From assembly GCA_020086605.1 (NCBI GenBank), contig JACBWW010000015.1, positions 8,489,251 through 8,553,250 of the forward strand: a stretch of DNA of 64,000 nucleotides. The letters run 5' to 3'. Made by a program: the position numbers and the translations under genes. How positions within the stretch are numbered: position 1 is the stretch's first letter; every line of letters starts with the position of its first letter. The notes beneath the pieces were generated by a model. It was not told where the DNA came from. It saw only the letters and a program-made list of their open reading frames with translations, and searched no databases. This document shows, one piece after another, positions 1 to 13,051 of this stretch. Source of the DNA: Lanius collurio (lineage: Eukaryota; Chordata; Aves; Passeriformes; Laniidae).

Positions 1-3000
1 CTAACAATGATCCCCCATCAGGTTTTGCATAAACAAGTCATCACACATTTTGTAACAATTTTTAAAATGTAAATTATTTGCACAGAGAATGCTTATTGCT
101 TAGGTGGGTGACTCCCGTAGCTTATAAATAAGTTAATAACAGAAATAAATAATTCAGATACATTTTTTTTTGAATCTGTTACTATGAAATCCTTTAATAT
201 TCCGAGCAAATATATTTTAAAGATTGTTGGCATTTCTTGAACATATGCAGGATTAAATATTGCAGTCTCTATTTCCATAGTTTGCAAACTACTTGCATAC
301 AGAGGACCCCCAAACGAAACAAAATCATTTTTCATCAATTGAAACCTTGTTTCAGTGATGTACTTGAGCCACACTTGGGCACATTCTGAACACCATCCAG
401 CTCATTAAAGGCTCAGCACAAGCTTAAGAACTGCTGAATTCAGTAAGGATTTGAACTCAAGTGCTTCCCTGAACAAAAGCCTAAATTCTTGCTAGTCTTC
501 TACAGACTGTAAAAATCCTCCCTGAAGGCAAATGTTATGCTGCAGACAGAACATGCTGCAAGTGTTATTGCAGACTTTCTCGTCTGTGCTGGAAGCTGCT
601 TGCAACTGCTGTGAAACACTGCTGCTTTCAGGGAGTTTCAAGGAGGAGGGGATTGTGTGGAGTCACTATCAGGTTTTCCTCTTCCCAGCTTTTTTCCATA
701 TGTAAAGCCCTGTGTTCTCATGGGGAGAGAGAAACCATCAGATGTCAGCAGATCTGACAGAGAACTTGCTGCTCTACATTTATGCAGACCAGAACGAACA
801 AGCTCTCTCTCCTTCTTGCACAGTTCTGGGCGTGCTTAATCAATTAGAAAGAAGTTCAGAACGTGTTGTGCTTCAATGATAGTTACTATCCTGTTGCTGC
901 ATCCTTCAGGCAGAGGAATCCAAGCTGGATTTTCACTACTAAGTGGGAATTTAATTTGACTTGATGATTGAAAACTTTGCTGTTGACCTTTTGTCAGTGA
1001 ATGCTAATTTTTCAGCCTTCATCTTTCCTACCTTTTCTTAACATCCATATTCCATGTGAGGTTTTTTATCTTTTCTTTTTTCTTTTGTGCTTATCTCAGC
1101 TTTTTCCTAATTTTCTCTTTTTGTACTTAGCATCTCTTCCAAGTACTCCTTTATACTCCTCTGTTTCCAACACTGTAAGAATCTGCAAAATTTAAGATAG
1201 AATATAAATACATCAAGTGTATTTAAAAGTGAATAAAAAGCAACATCTCCCCACCCCCCCAAAAACCCCTCATACCACCTTCTCCAGAGAAACCCCAAAC
1301 CCAACAACCCAAACCCACTTTTCTGTGTTGTGTCCCTTCCCACCCTAATTTTTTTTCTCCAAGGATTTGTTTTCCAACTCCATTATATTTAACACAGTAT
1401 TTGGCTGAATGTGATTCTTATTCTGAAACAGAAGAAAGTGCAAATTTATCTTTCTTTAAAATTAGAGTGATTGGACTCATTTTCCTCAAAACCCAGTGTT
1501 GGAAATAGAAAGTCAAAGAAATGCAGTAACAGCAAGTTTGTATCCATCTCCTCAGACTTACATACAGTCAAAATAAGCAAATTATCTATCCAGTAATGCC
1601 TTGGCACATGTTGGCACACAGATAATTAGGAAATTATTTTCCAAGAGAAGGTCGCTGTGTTTGGTATAGCCTGATTATGCCAGATGTTGGGACTGCCAGT
1701 GATTTAACTAAAGACATAAGCTAGTGATCTGGTGGCTGAGAGGAGTCATCATTATGAATTCAACAGTAAATCTGATGAAATGTTAGGAAAATTAGGATGA
1801 TGATCTGCTTCTTCACAAATGTGCAGTGGAATCATTATGGAGAACGAAAATGGATGAAATCATCAAAGTGAATGTAAACTTGAACTGGATTTGTAAATCA
1901 TAGAGGAATTTCCCATGCAGAACTGTCTAATACATTCTACATCACTCATAAATGCTTAGTACTGTTAGATTATGAGTACATAAACCCAACTATTTTTACA
2001 CATTGTTTAGGTATGTTTATTATTTATTTAACTTACTTGGCTTTTTACCAGAAATTGCCTAACATTCATCAGAGAAAAACATCATGAAGGTTTGAAGGCA
2101 CAGTAAGTTTTCCATGGTGGTTTCCTACCGGACTGTCTTTTCTTTTAGAGACTAAAGTACAAAAAAGAATGAAAGATACACACATAAAAGTAGAAATATA
2201 GCTAATATACTAAGTAAGTAAATAAATAAATAAAATGTCTCAAATTTAAATTGGAATCTTCCATATTTATTTTTGTTGTGGAAAGTTTAAAACATGTTAA
2301 GGTTAATTCCTGTCTTGTTTCGGAGTATTATTAAAATAGTCTAGATTTGATTTCCATCTACAGAAACATTTACTGGTAATATCAATGCAGAATATAACAG
2401 CTTCTCCAAAAAAGGAAGAAAAGAAAGTGTAATAAAGCTATAGGAAAAAATTTACTTCTTAGTTATAGAATGAAGCAAAAAAAGGAGTATTTAGCAATAG
2501 GTCATCTGCAGTGATATGATATACTCTTGGAAATGTCCTTTTGTTAGCTGAATTGCTCATGGACATTCATTTTGAGTGTGTTTTCTGAATGTTAAGACTG
2601 TGCTTGAATAAAGTGAGAGACTCTAAGGGCTATACCGATCTTCTGGATAGTTTGAGGAGCAGTGATGATCTATACATGGTTTATGCATGATGCTGATTTA
2701 TTTACTGGCTTGTTTTTATCTTAGATTATGCTTATCTTAGCTTCGTCTTAATTTATGACAGGTAAATTCTGTAATATGTCATTAGTATTACTTCCCAATT
2801 AAAAATTTCACTGATGTGGTGTCAAATAACTCTTGAGGTGTTGTGGTGGTCCTCCTTCTGCTATGAGAAACAATATGTGTCATTGAAATTATCTGTTAAA
2901 AAGTGTTTATCTTTTATTAGAGAAGTTTCATAAGAAAGTTTCCTACTCAAGGGACAACTGGAATAAGAAAGTGTCCTATATCCATGGTGCAGGGAACAAT

Positions 3001-6000
3001 AATCCTTCTGTAATTAGCTAGGGCATTTCAAGCGGTATCCTCTGACTGTCATGTTTAAAGCATAGACAGTTTTTAAATTTGATTTGTAGAGTAAAAAAGT
3101 ATTTTGCTAGCCTATGACAATGAACACTACATTAAAGTACAAGAGATAAGCATTAGGAATTGCTTAAGAAATAAAAGTATAACCTATGTGTTTGAAAGCT
3201 TATGTCAAAGACATCTCCCTTGGTGAAGACCCATTCTTTTGTAACTTAATCTTTCAAATACTACCTGGAGCAGTCCATTGAGCTCATGAATGAAAACTGT
3301 TATTCTACTAGATATATGATTTATAACTTTTCATCAACTTTAGGCTTTTTGAATGGTGTTTATAACTTTGTTCATCACACCTGCCTAGTTTTCACCTCAT
3401 AATACATGATGTTACATCTGTTGGTTATTGGTTCATCTAGAAAATTACAATCTTTAGAGACACTGCGAAGAAAGTTAAGAAATTTAATTTTCTATAGTCT
3501 TCCTCAGATAATCTATGAAAGGAAATATTTTCTTCCAATATTACAGTTCACGCAGATTATGACTTTGTCTAGTTACAACCTTGCAAAGAAAAGTGTATTT
3601 CCTTTTGATTAGGATGACAGATTCCTGTAGATCCACCTTCTTTTTCTTCATTATAGCAAATGCAAACTGCAGCTTCTAACTCAGAACAGTTGTGGCCATA
3701 ATGCTTGTTCTGTTTTCTGTAAAAGGTCTTTATAAAGCAATTGAATATATGACAAAGAACTGTTAGTTTTTTTGAAAGTCCTTGATAAAGAGGAGAGATT
3801 ATATTTGAAACTCTCTTTATGAAAGTTCTCCTGTTTCATACTTGTGTTTTTATGTGCCTTTCAGAAAAGAATTCAATGAGTCAGTCAAAACTCTAGAAAT
3901 AAGCAGCAGATGCATCCATTATTGGTGAAAGTGGAGATGGGTATTAGCAGAGTTATAACAAGACTCTGTGAACATTTCATTTTTTTACTTTAACTGTGCT
4001 TGCTGGTAGGATTTGGATGAAGAAGGATATCTGAGAGATCACCCAGCATGAACAGTAAGTCACAGGTTTGGTTAGAGTGATAGGTGAGACACAGCCATTG
4101 GCACAAGAATATGAATAAAACACACTTCCTCATGCCAGTCATACAGGGACACTTACTGCCCACATCACTGGGCAGTAACCATAGCATGTAGAGGGTTATC
4201 TGAACTGGGGCTATCTTCTAGGACTGGAGCTAGAAAAGTCCAGATTCTCCTCTTGTCCTCAGGCAGGAAAGCAGGGCAGCCTGAGCAGAGACCTGTCAGA
4301 CTCTGCTCTTCTCCTCCCCTGGGCTCTTTTCCTTCTTTGGACAGTGAGCTCACGGCATCCAGGGTAGTGTCATTGTTTCCAGTGACATGGCACTGTGTAC
4401 ACCTTTGAGCCTAGATTGTGCTGGAGTTTTGCTGAGCTGTATGGAGACCTTTGCAATGGAGTCAGGGGTAAATTGAGAAGGTATAAAACATTCTGGGTTT
4501 ATAACAAAGAAATGTGCAATTTACTGATGTAACAGGGAATGATTAGGTTGGAAGGGTTAAATTCCGCTGCTCCATGGAAGGAAAGTAGCAAGGTGTGACA
4601 AGGCCAGCTAGGGAGGGAAGTTGTAGAAGGAAGGATGCCAGGATAATTTGTAAACCGGATCTAAAGACCAAGTCTAAATCCACCAATAATGGTTTTTAGG
4701 GGTTTATAGGGTTAGCATTTAACACCTATGTTCATTTTAAGAAGTTTTAAATTTTTTCCCTTTTTTTTTCTGAAAGGTTAGTTTTGTTAGTGCATTTATT
4801 ATTAATATATTAAATTGATCCAACTTTTCCAGTCTCACAGTATTATATTAAGTACCTTGAGAGTATTACTTTTGATATTTTATTTTAATTATATGCAAGA
4901 CAAAATAGACCTAAGGATGCTTTTATCATTCTTTGATATTTCAAAATACTGTGCTTTGATTTAAGTCTAGATATATATGGTCAGTTATTTCTCTTTGACA
5001 GTGCTGTTATTACATACATATTCCACAATTTGTGTGTGCTAAATTTGTTATTGATCTTTAGAGCAGTGCAAACAGTATGCATTTATCTACATGTATATAC
5101 ATGCATGAGGAGGTAATTAATTTACTTGCTATCGATTTGTTTTCTTTTTGATTCTGGCAGGTTGTTCACCATTACATTTTGTAATTTATGCAATAATGCT
5201 CTGATGGAAGTTGCAAAAGCAAAACATTAATAAGCTTATTTTTGCTGTCTTAGTAAATCTGTTCAGAAGGTAGATTATGTAAATGGTAGTCTCTGCACCT
5301 ATCTTTTTACAGAGGAATATGAAATAAAATGTTTTTCTGAAGGTAAAAGCATAAAAGTGATGAACTTACCTCAGCATTCTTGACATCCACATAAAGCCTG
5401 AGTGATAGATTAGGAGTCAAAGTGAGTAGGTATCAATCTGCTAAGTTTAATTGGTGAGGAGTCCCAATGGCACTATTTAAATTTTCAAAAATGCAAGCTT
5501 GCTGTTATACTGATGTATATGGTTCTTATTCTCTACCTAGAGTATACAGCCAAACCAAGAAAAATTCCCTCAAGTTCAAAGCCAAACTCCTCAAATTAGC
5601 CATTTATATATGCTAACCTCTGAGTGGCTTGAGTCATAGATGCTACTAAACTATAAAGAGAATCAAAATTAAGTATGTGTTTATGCTGCCTCATAGCCCA
5701 AATGTATGCCTGCATTTAGTGTTGGACATGCATTTAGATGTTTTTTTCCCTCATGAGCAAAGTTCAGTGTGAGCAAAACAGAATCTCTCTGCCCTATCCC
5801 TCCTGACAGCCTGTCTGGTGGCAGGAGGGATAAACCTGTGCTGTGCACAAGGGTTGTGTTTGCTGCTTGCCATTTTATATTACAGCACCTCTTAAAGGCA
5901 GACAGAAGGGTTAGTTTTGAATAATTTTCTCGTATCAGTTGACCTTTTAGATTCTTTTTTCTGTTATTATTTTTACACATGTATTCCTGTGAAGATGATT

Positions 6001-8996
6001 TTTGAATGAAACTCAAAAACTGGTAAGATCTCTTGCATAGTTTCCAGACGGTATTGACAGAAATAGCAGTCTGACTCATAACACAGAAGAAACACAGATT
6101 AGTTTTCACAGAGAGTTAGAAATAAAGTACCACCATGCACAACTATCAAAATGCAATAGATTGCTCATAAAGTGAGAATCTGTATGTTCAGAAATTCATT
6201 TAGGACATGAGTGACTGTGCCATGAATTATACAGCAGCGTGTGTAATGGCTGCGGTCCCTCTTGCAGTGATTGTCTATGTTCCATTTAAGTTGAAAGGTC
6301 TATTTTGCACTTACCTGGATATCTACTGCCAGTAAAATCTGCATTTTCCTAAATGCAGTAGTACTCTTCCACTCTTCCTAACATAGATTTCCAAGCATTA
6401 AAAAAAGGGAATACTATTCCTCTTATTTTTATGTCCATTTTACATGAGAATTTCAATTAGGAATGGAAGCATCTCTCTGAAGTTCTGGATTTAAACTCTG
6501 AAAATAATACTTGCTTCTGAAATAAAAATTTGTTTTTACTTGAATTAATAATTTCAAACCAGAAGGTAAATAAAAGTGAATAGTTAGAAATCCAGGCAAA
6601 TATATACATTTTTTTATAAGAGAATAAGAGGATATATGCCCGAGGACTGTGATATAAATTTGATAGATGGGAAATGTATGTAATCATATGACATTTAGGA
6701 GTGATTTTATAATTTTAAAGCATTTACAGTGCAATTTATGACAATTAAATCACATTTGAAATTAATTTTATAATTATAAAGTATTGTGAAGAAAAGTAGA
6801 TGAAACTAGCATTTTTGTTTCATTTTCATGCCTGTTGCAAAAAAGGAAAGACTCTATAGAAAGTGACATGTTATAATGAATTCTTTGTGAATTAGGAAAA
6901 TAATTTTGTTGCCTTTTGATAAAGAAATAGTATATGATTTAATAGCTATTCTTCTGTAACTGAGAGCTACCTGAGGGCAATTCTGGACAGGTCTGTTGAG
7001 CTCCTTGCCAGTTAAAGGTAGAGATCCAGCTTTGCCCTCCTCTGCATGCAGAACATCACTGTTGGTGAGAGACACAGTTCCTCTCCCTGCTGCTGATACT
7101 TTTGGGAACTCAACCTGGATGTGATGGCTGAAAGATGCATTCCTTGGTAACCCCAGAGTCCTGGGAGCTAAGAACAAGACCATGGCTTGCACTGAGCAAG
7201 ACACTGGGTTTGCAAGCCAGCACTCCTGTGAAGCAGGCAGAAGGGATACTTAAAGCACAGCTACTTCTTAACTTCTTCTCTCAGGACTCACGCGTTACGT
7301 GCTCTCTGTGCTCTGGCTCTGCGCTCTCCTGCAGGATTTAGCACGTCACTTTCAGGTGTGTCCTCTGGTGTGTCCTGTCAGCTTGCTCTTCACCGCTCCG
7401 GCCCCTCCAGTCCTGCAAGGCAGCCCTACCTTAATGAAGGAGACTGTGGGGCCTGTCCCTAAAGCAAGGCAGAACTGCCTCTTACCTCCCAGGAAATAGA
7501 TTCTGTGTGCCTTTAATACATAGATTCTGTCTGTTTTATTATCTTCATTTATGCTTCAGAAAACTATTCTTCTTTGGGAAGTTCAAGTTCCAACTATCTT
7601 TGGCCCTCCTCATCTATAGGCCCGGGGCAGAGGACAGTGTGAACTGTCACAGATTTTGTGAATATGCATGTACTAAGCAGGGCTGTAGAAAAGCGTGGGA
7701 CAATCCCTAACCTGGAGTGCAGAGGTCCCAGACAGTGCCAGGCTGACCCGCCCTTCCCACCTGTGTGTGCCCCTGCTGTTGAATCTGCTTCAGCACAGTC
7801 TGCTGCCATGGCAGAGGCCCGTGCCCGCAGCGTGTCACCCGTGTCTTCAATCCCTACGTGAATATCCTTGGGAGAGAACTGACAGCTGAGTATATTGCAT
7901 CTTACAGTTCCTGTTCTTCAGGCATGCCCTGGATCCCTGACGACTGCAGCCCGAGCTTTAGGGAACCTGAGATAACAAAAGCAGACCCTCAGGGCTGACA
8001 TGAAATGCTCAATAGCAGATGTTTGCTCTGAACAGCATCAGTGACATTCAGCCTCTTCAGCAAATTCTTCTCTGAGCTTAGATGCTTTACTCATCTATCC
8101 TCTGACAATTAGCCCTCTGTTATGCAGGTTTCACCTCAGTTTACTTGAAAAATAAACCCAAATAACATATTCATTGCTACTAATGAGTAATGACTTGTAA
8201 TATTGCTTCTCTATTCATGCTTAATGACTTAACTGCAGCACATTTGCTAAGCTATCGGCATTTTTTTTTTCCTCTCTTCCTGCCTCCTTTCACTTTTAGA
8301 AGGTTGAGGCTGACAAACAAGTCATTACCAGTGCTCAGGTATGTGCCACGTTTCAGAATGACAAATAATGCATCTTAAAAGCACATAGATGTTCTTGTAC
8401 TTCTAGGATGAAAAATGAAAGGCTGACTGACCCATCTGGCACACCTGCAAACAGCTCATAACTGCTGCTGTGAGAAGTAAAAGACTTTCTTTCTTTACAT
8501 CCTGACAGTAGTAAGTGGAAGAATACAGGAAATTATCTTTCTTCCTCTTTTCCTGCAGACCTCTCTCTGTCTTTCCATTTAAGATGAAGAGCACCTTCCC
8601 TGCTGATTTTCTTTCTCCTTTATGATCTGGACAAAAAGGAGAGCAGATGAAGATCCCATGGGATCTTTAGATCGTATTTTGTCCTTACGTCAAGTGTGAT
8701 AGTGGAATCATTTTATTGCTGATGAAGAAGGGTAATTTCAGCCTTTTTTTCTTGGATACCACTAAGTGACCCACTAATTCAGAATGCGTGTATTTGTAAG
8801 ACTTAAGTGATTTGCCTTTGATTGATACTATAATCTCTTTTTCTTCTATGTCATATCCAATAACTACAGTTTTGTTTCCTTTTACCTCTAAAATTATTTA
8901 TATTTGAAGAGTAGATTCCAACCCTAAGTTGTCTAAATCCTTTGCTCCCTTAACAGGTAAAAATCTAATGAAGATGATGTTATGCTTAAAACAGTC
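1..8996. other. unique AT-rich stretch, no gene recognised
   Basis: No coding region, RNA gene or known repeat family could be supported on either strand. Open frames here are short, lack recognisable domains and occur on both strands, as expected by chance. A C-run lies near 1252-1260. The patch from about 7000 to 7860 is richer in G+C and contains scattered CpGs, but its open frames overlap each other and none resembles a known protein. It could be a transcribed non-coding exon or simply local composition. Confidence 0.6.
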
Positions 8997-9238
8997 TTCT
9001 GATTTCTACATATTACATCATCTTATTAATCACAGTGTAAGATTTCTGTATGATCCACTGTTGCTCTATATCCTAATACTTTCTGTAGATGATTACTGTA
9101 ATGCTACAGTGCATTTCTACATTCTGATTTCTACATATTACATCATCTTATTAATCACAGTGTAAGATTTCTGTATGATCCACTGATGCTCTATATCCCA
9201 ATACTTTCTGTAGATGATTACTGTAATGCTACAGTGCA
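8997..9238. repeat. 117-bp tandem duplication
   Basis: The segment 8997-9113 is repeated at 9122-9238 in the same orientation, with an 8-bp spacer and a period of 125 bp. By direct comparison I count two mismatches over 117 bp (near 9061/9186 and 9074/9199). Both copies start with 'ttctgatttctacat' and end with 'gctacagtgca'. The near identity implies a recent local duplication, or recent homogenisation. The unit matches no transposon family I recognise, and it carries no coding signal beyond short chance frames. Confidence 0.95.
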
Positions 9239-11423
9239 GGCATTAGAATCTCAGCCTGCTGGGTTGGCCAGGGATGCTCTCTGGAAGGTATGTGTAATGG
9301 GACCCTGTAGGCTTCTTGTGAAAGGTAATAAGGATTATCAAACTAAAGCAAACCATTGGACTGTTAAATAGCATAGCTAGTGAGCAATTAACATGGACAA
9401 CCATAGGAGAAAAAAAATCTGTTTGAATAACATGAAGGATGAGTGTAAAATCGATGCTATTCTGACTTCCTCTATTAGTACCAGACTCTTCTCTTGTAAG
9501 ACAAAAATAAAAAAAGTGAAGGTAGAGAAAAATGAGAAAAATGGTGAGGCCTGTGAAGACATGCAGCAGTTAGACTGCTCTGAGACTGCTGTGTGACTGT
9601 TATTGTGCAATAGTGTTGGCAATTCCAAGTATATGTGTCTGGACAACTTTTATAAATTTTCTAAACAAAATAGGAATAATTATTTCCATTGCTCTGATGA
9701 TATATTTTCATTTACTAGCAATTTTCTTGGTGTCACTTACTCTGTTTTCTTCAGCGTATAACATTTTGAGAGAGAGAAGTGTGTACAAAGTGTATATACA
9801 AACTGATATATTTCTCTGAATCCATTGCCAATTCCTTCCATGAGGGCTTGGTGACTACACAGCATGAGAAGATTCCTTCACTGCAGGGACATAGATACAA
9901 GTGTAATCATAATTGGCAAAAGCTGCTTTCTTTGAAAGTTGAGGGTTGTCTGATTAAAATGAAGCTCTGTTTTAAAGCAGAGGTCATAATCTCTCTGGCC
10001 GTCCTCTGAAAGGGAAGGTGTGACCTAGAGGTCACTTGCTATTCATATAGCTAAAAAAATTTAAACACAATTACTAACCTTTTTGCAATCTGAAGATTTA
10101 CCAGATTAATGACACTTGGTGGTGATTATGGTGTAGTCTTTGGCATTGTAATTATTCCTTAATGTTGTGGGGCTCTGTGTTGCTAATTGATAAGACTTCA
10201 AAAACAAGTTATTCATTTCCAAATTTAAAAAAATCATGTGTTCACTGATGCTAAATGGTTGCAGCTTATTGATGCTGATGAGTATTATTTATCACTTAAA
10301 GGACTGCCCTGGGAAGCATAGTAATTTTTCAGTAGTGGTTAAATAATTTGCAGACCCAGAATTTTCCATGGTGGATCATCTATTCAGAATATTCCTGCTT
10401 ATCCCATATACCACTTGATTTCTTTGATTTATTTGAGACATACACAAAAAAAAAAAACAAAACAAAAAAAACCCCAAACAAACGAACAAAAAGAAATAAA
10501 TTAAGCAAGGCAAAGAGACTCTTTTAGCAGGCAAAACACAGTGCAGTTCCCTCAAGCTGACTGCTCAAGCCGGCTGTTCCTCACAACACATTCAGTCATG
10601 GAATCTGTTGCTACTCAGACACAGTCTCTCACTAAAAGACTCTCATTCCTTGCCATCTGTCATGTTCTGCCTGTTCCCATGGTAAAAATGGCTCCCCCAG
10701 CTTCGTCAGATTCGACAATCATTTCCATTGAGATTGGTGATGGAGCAAGCTTCAGAAATCTGTTCCTTTTCTCACTTCTTCCCTTGGATTGATCTCATCT
10801 CACTTTAGGACTCACATGTATAGTCCTAAGTGACTTTGATGGGTCGTCTAAAGGATGAAGACTAATGCACAGAAAAGTTTGTGCCTGAACTTTGTCAGTA
10901 GGTTACAGCGTAGAAAGGCTTTGCTTTAAACTTTCTACATTCTTTCAAACTTTCAGTAGAGTTGCTCACCTTCAGTAGAAAACCATACATATTAATTGGA
11001 CACTGTTTGTATACATTTTGAGAAATATCTAGCAATGATGATGGAGATGGAGGCAGTGAGAGGGCAAGAAATAAAGAACTGGCTGCGAATATAATGAATA
11101 ACAGGGATGTACTGTATATGGACAAAATGCACTTTCATGAGGAACAAAGAAATTAAAACATTGTCATATACATATTTCACCTTTATCTATACACCACAAC
11201 ACATAAATACTAATCTGACAGCTCATACTTCTTCTTTCCCAATAAACTATGAATTTACAAGTATTAATCCTGTATTTGTTCCAGTAGAATAGCAAAAGGA
11301 GATATGTTACTACAAATTAGCATCTTCAGTGACTTCTGAAATATTCTTAACATGTTCCTTTGTCACTGTGATGCTAATTTTATGTTCAGTGTTCATCTCA
11401 TTTCCCAGATCATCGGTGTCTGC
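9239..11423. other. unique stretch with A-rich tract
   Basis: No gene or transposon recognised. An A-rich low-complexity tract lies at about 10446-10500 (runs of A broken by single C and G). It is not preceded by a recognisable processed gene copy, so I do not read it as a retrogene tail. The open frame at 10541-10792 has no recognisable domain. Confidence 0.6.
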
Positions 11424-11572
11424 ATTTAAGAGCTAAAATAGCTAAGTCTCTCAGCAAGCATCAGTGACACACAAATGATCTCCGGTTCCCTGTGCACCAG
11501 CTGCAACACATCTTCAGTGAACACCATGGACAGAAGAGACTTAAATGTGCCAATGATGATGCCAGAGCATCT
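11424..11572 (+). repeat. left arm of 149-bp inverted repeat
   Basis: This 149-bp segment is the reverse complement of 12903-13051 with three mismatches, about 98% identity, by direct base-by-base comparison. The arm starts 'atttaagagctaaaatagc' and ends 'gatgccagagcatct'; homology stops sharply at both ends. A TTAA lies 2 bp inside the outer end of each arm, but a palindromic TTAA is expected in any inverted repeat that contains one, so it is weak support for a piggyBac-type element. On the minus strand the arm is open in one frame, with stretches such as 'SMVFTEDVLQLVHREPEI'; I do not recognise the peptide. It could be a terminal inverted repeat of an unknown element, or an inverted local duplication. 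Confidence 0.95.
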
Positions 11573-12902
11573 GTGCATAATTGGCATGCTCATGACCCCA
11601 ATCCATCCCACTAGTAATATCTACTGATATCTCCACCATTCCTATCAGGCAGACCTTTCAGGTGCCTTGGCCTCTTTTTTGCATTAGGATTCTTCACTGT
11701 AAAAATGTCTGGAATTAATAGTCAAATTCAAAGGGTGTGCACTCAGATATAAATTCAGTAACTCCATGAATAGCAAAATAAATAGCATCCTCACACTAAA
11801 GATGACTGTTTAGCTGCTGTAGTCCTTGTAGAATATCAAGCTAAAAACATTATAGTGCATTCAGAGAAGGCCTGATAAAGCAGGGAATCATGCTTTGTAT
11901 GTGTGGTAGTTATAGCATATACATTGTACAGCAAGTACACCGTGCATATCCAGACTGTCATGCACGCAGGACGTTAAAGGCATTGTAATTTATGCTAGCT
12001 GAGGAACCTACTTGGTGTAGTATCAAAATAAATTTCTGTTGATTTGAAAATATGGGCCTAAGCCTTGATGACTAGAGCCACTGTTAAAGGTCTGAGAAAT
12101 ATCTGCAAATCTAAAGCAAATATATGAAGCCTGCAGGCTTTCCACAGTAGCTTTTGGACAATATGTTTCCAGAAGTCTTGCTGAATGCACTTAGAGACTG
12201 TGCCTGTGTGCCTGTACTTTTCATACAGGTGGGATAATCAATATTGTGTGTGACCTTACTGTACAGTTACTTTTAGCAAATGGTCCTCAAAGAAGCCAGC
12301 ACGGAATCCATTTTCTAAGATCAAGCCTTCTGTCAGAAAATTATTTTATAAAGTGACTTTATTTCTTGTGATTCTGCAGTTCTCCCAACTGAGAGAAATG
12401 CATTGGATGTTCAGGAACAGCAAAAGACATTATGATTTCGCAGAAAAACCGCAGCCATTTGAAATAATCATTGTTTTCCACCTGGGAAAACTGTTCCAGG
12501 TTTTCTCATGTGTATCTAGGAATTTAAATGTAACTTCAGAAAAAACTCCCCTGTGTTCTGTTGGCTCCCTGTCTGGCATAGGAGCACAGCAAGCATTCTG
12601 TGAACTGCCACTTCCAAGTGTGGATGTTCTAGAAAACAGAGAATGCTACAATGTGTATCTTTCATGTGTTAAATCAGCAGATGTTCAGATCTTCTCATTA
12701 AAGTCTTTGAACTTGTTTCCCTTAGCTTATATAGTTTATCACAAACCCCAAAATTTTCTTTCAGGATATGCTATCAGAAATGTAAGAGAAAGGAAACTGT
12801 AGCTAGTAGTCCTGGTATTCAGCAGTTCTATTTTGATGTAATCTTGTAAAAACTCTATTATATTACATTAAGTGATGATTTTATGGTGGTAGTCACTGCA
12901 AT
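11573..12902. other. spacer between the inverted-repeat arms
   Basis: This 1330-bp interval separates the two arms. No transposase motif, tRNA or known repeat is visible. The longest open frame runs on the + strand to 12802; its first ATG is at 12398, giving about 134 residues with no signal peptide, repeat or domain that I recognise. If the arms are terminal repeats of a transposon, this is its cargo. If they are a local duplication, it is ordinary unique DNA. Confidence 0.6.
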
Positions 12903-13051
12903 AGATGCTCTGGCATCATCATTGGCACATCTAAGTCTCTTCTGTTCATGGTGTTCACTGAAGATGTGTTGCAGCTGGTGCACAGGGAACCAGAGATCAT
13001 TTGTGTGTCACTGATGCTTGCTGAGAGACTTAGCTATTTTAGCTCTTAAAT
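12903..13051 (-). repeat. right arm of 149-bp inverted repeat
   Basis: Reverse complement of 11424-11572 with three differences (left/right read in the left orientation: ccgg/ctgg, atgga/atgaa, taaatg/tagatg). Both arms are exactly 149 bp with no indel, so the event is young or the arms are kept alike by gene conversion. On the + strand this arm is open and ends in a stop codon at its outer end. No direct repeat of flanking sequence (target site duplication) is seen outside the arms, apart from the internal TTAA. Confidence 0.95.

Noticed and set aside
4535..4560. CR1-tail-like phrase 'gattaggttggaagg'
   Set aside because: Only about 15 bases resemble a CR1 3' end and the flanks do not continue the match.
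5681..6109. 142-codon minus-strand open frame
   Set aside because: It begins at a GTG rather than an ATG, has no domain or signal, and frames of this length occur by chance in a 64-kb window.
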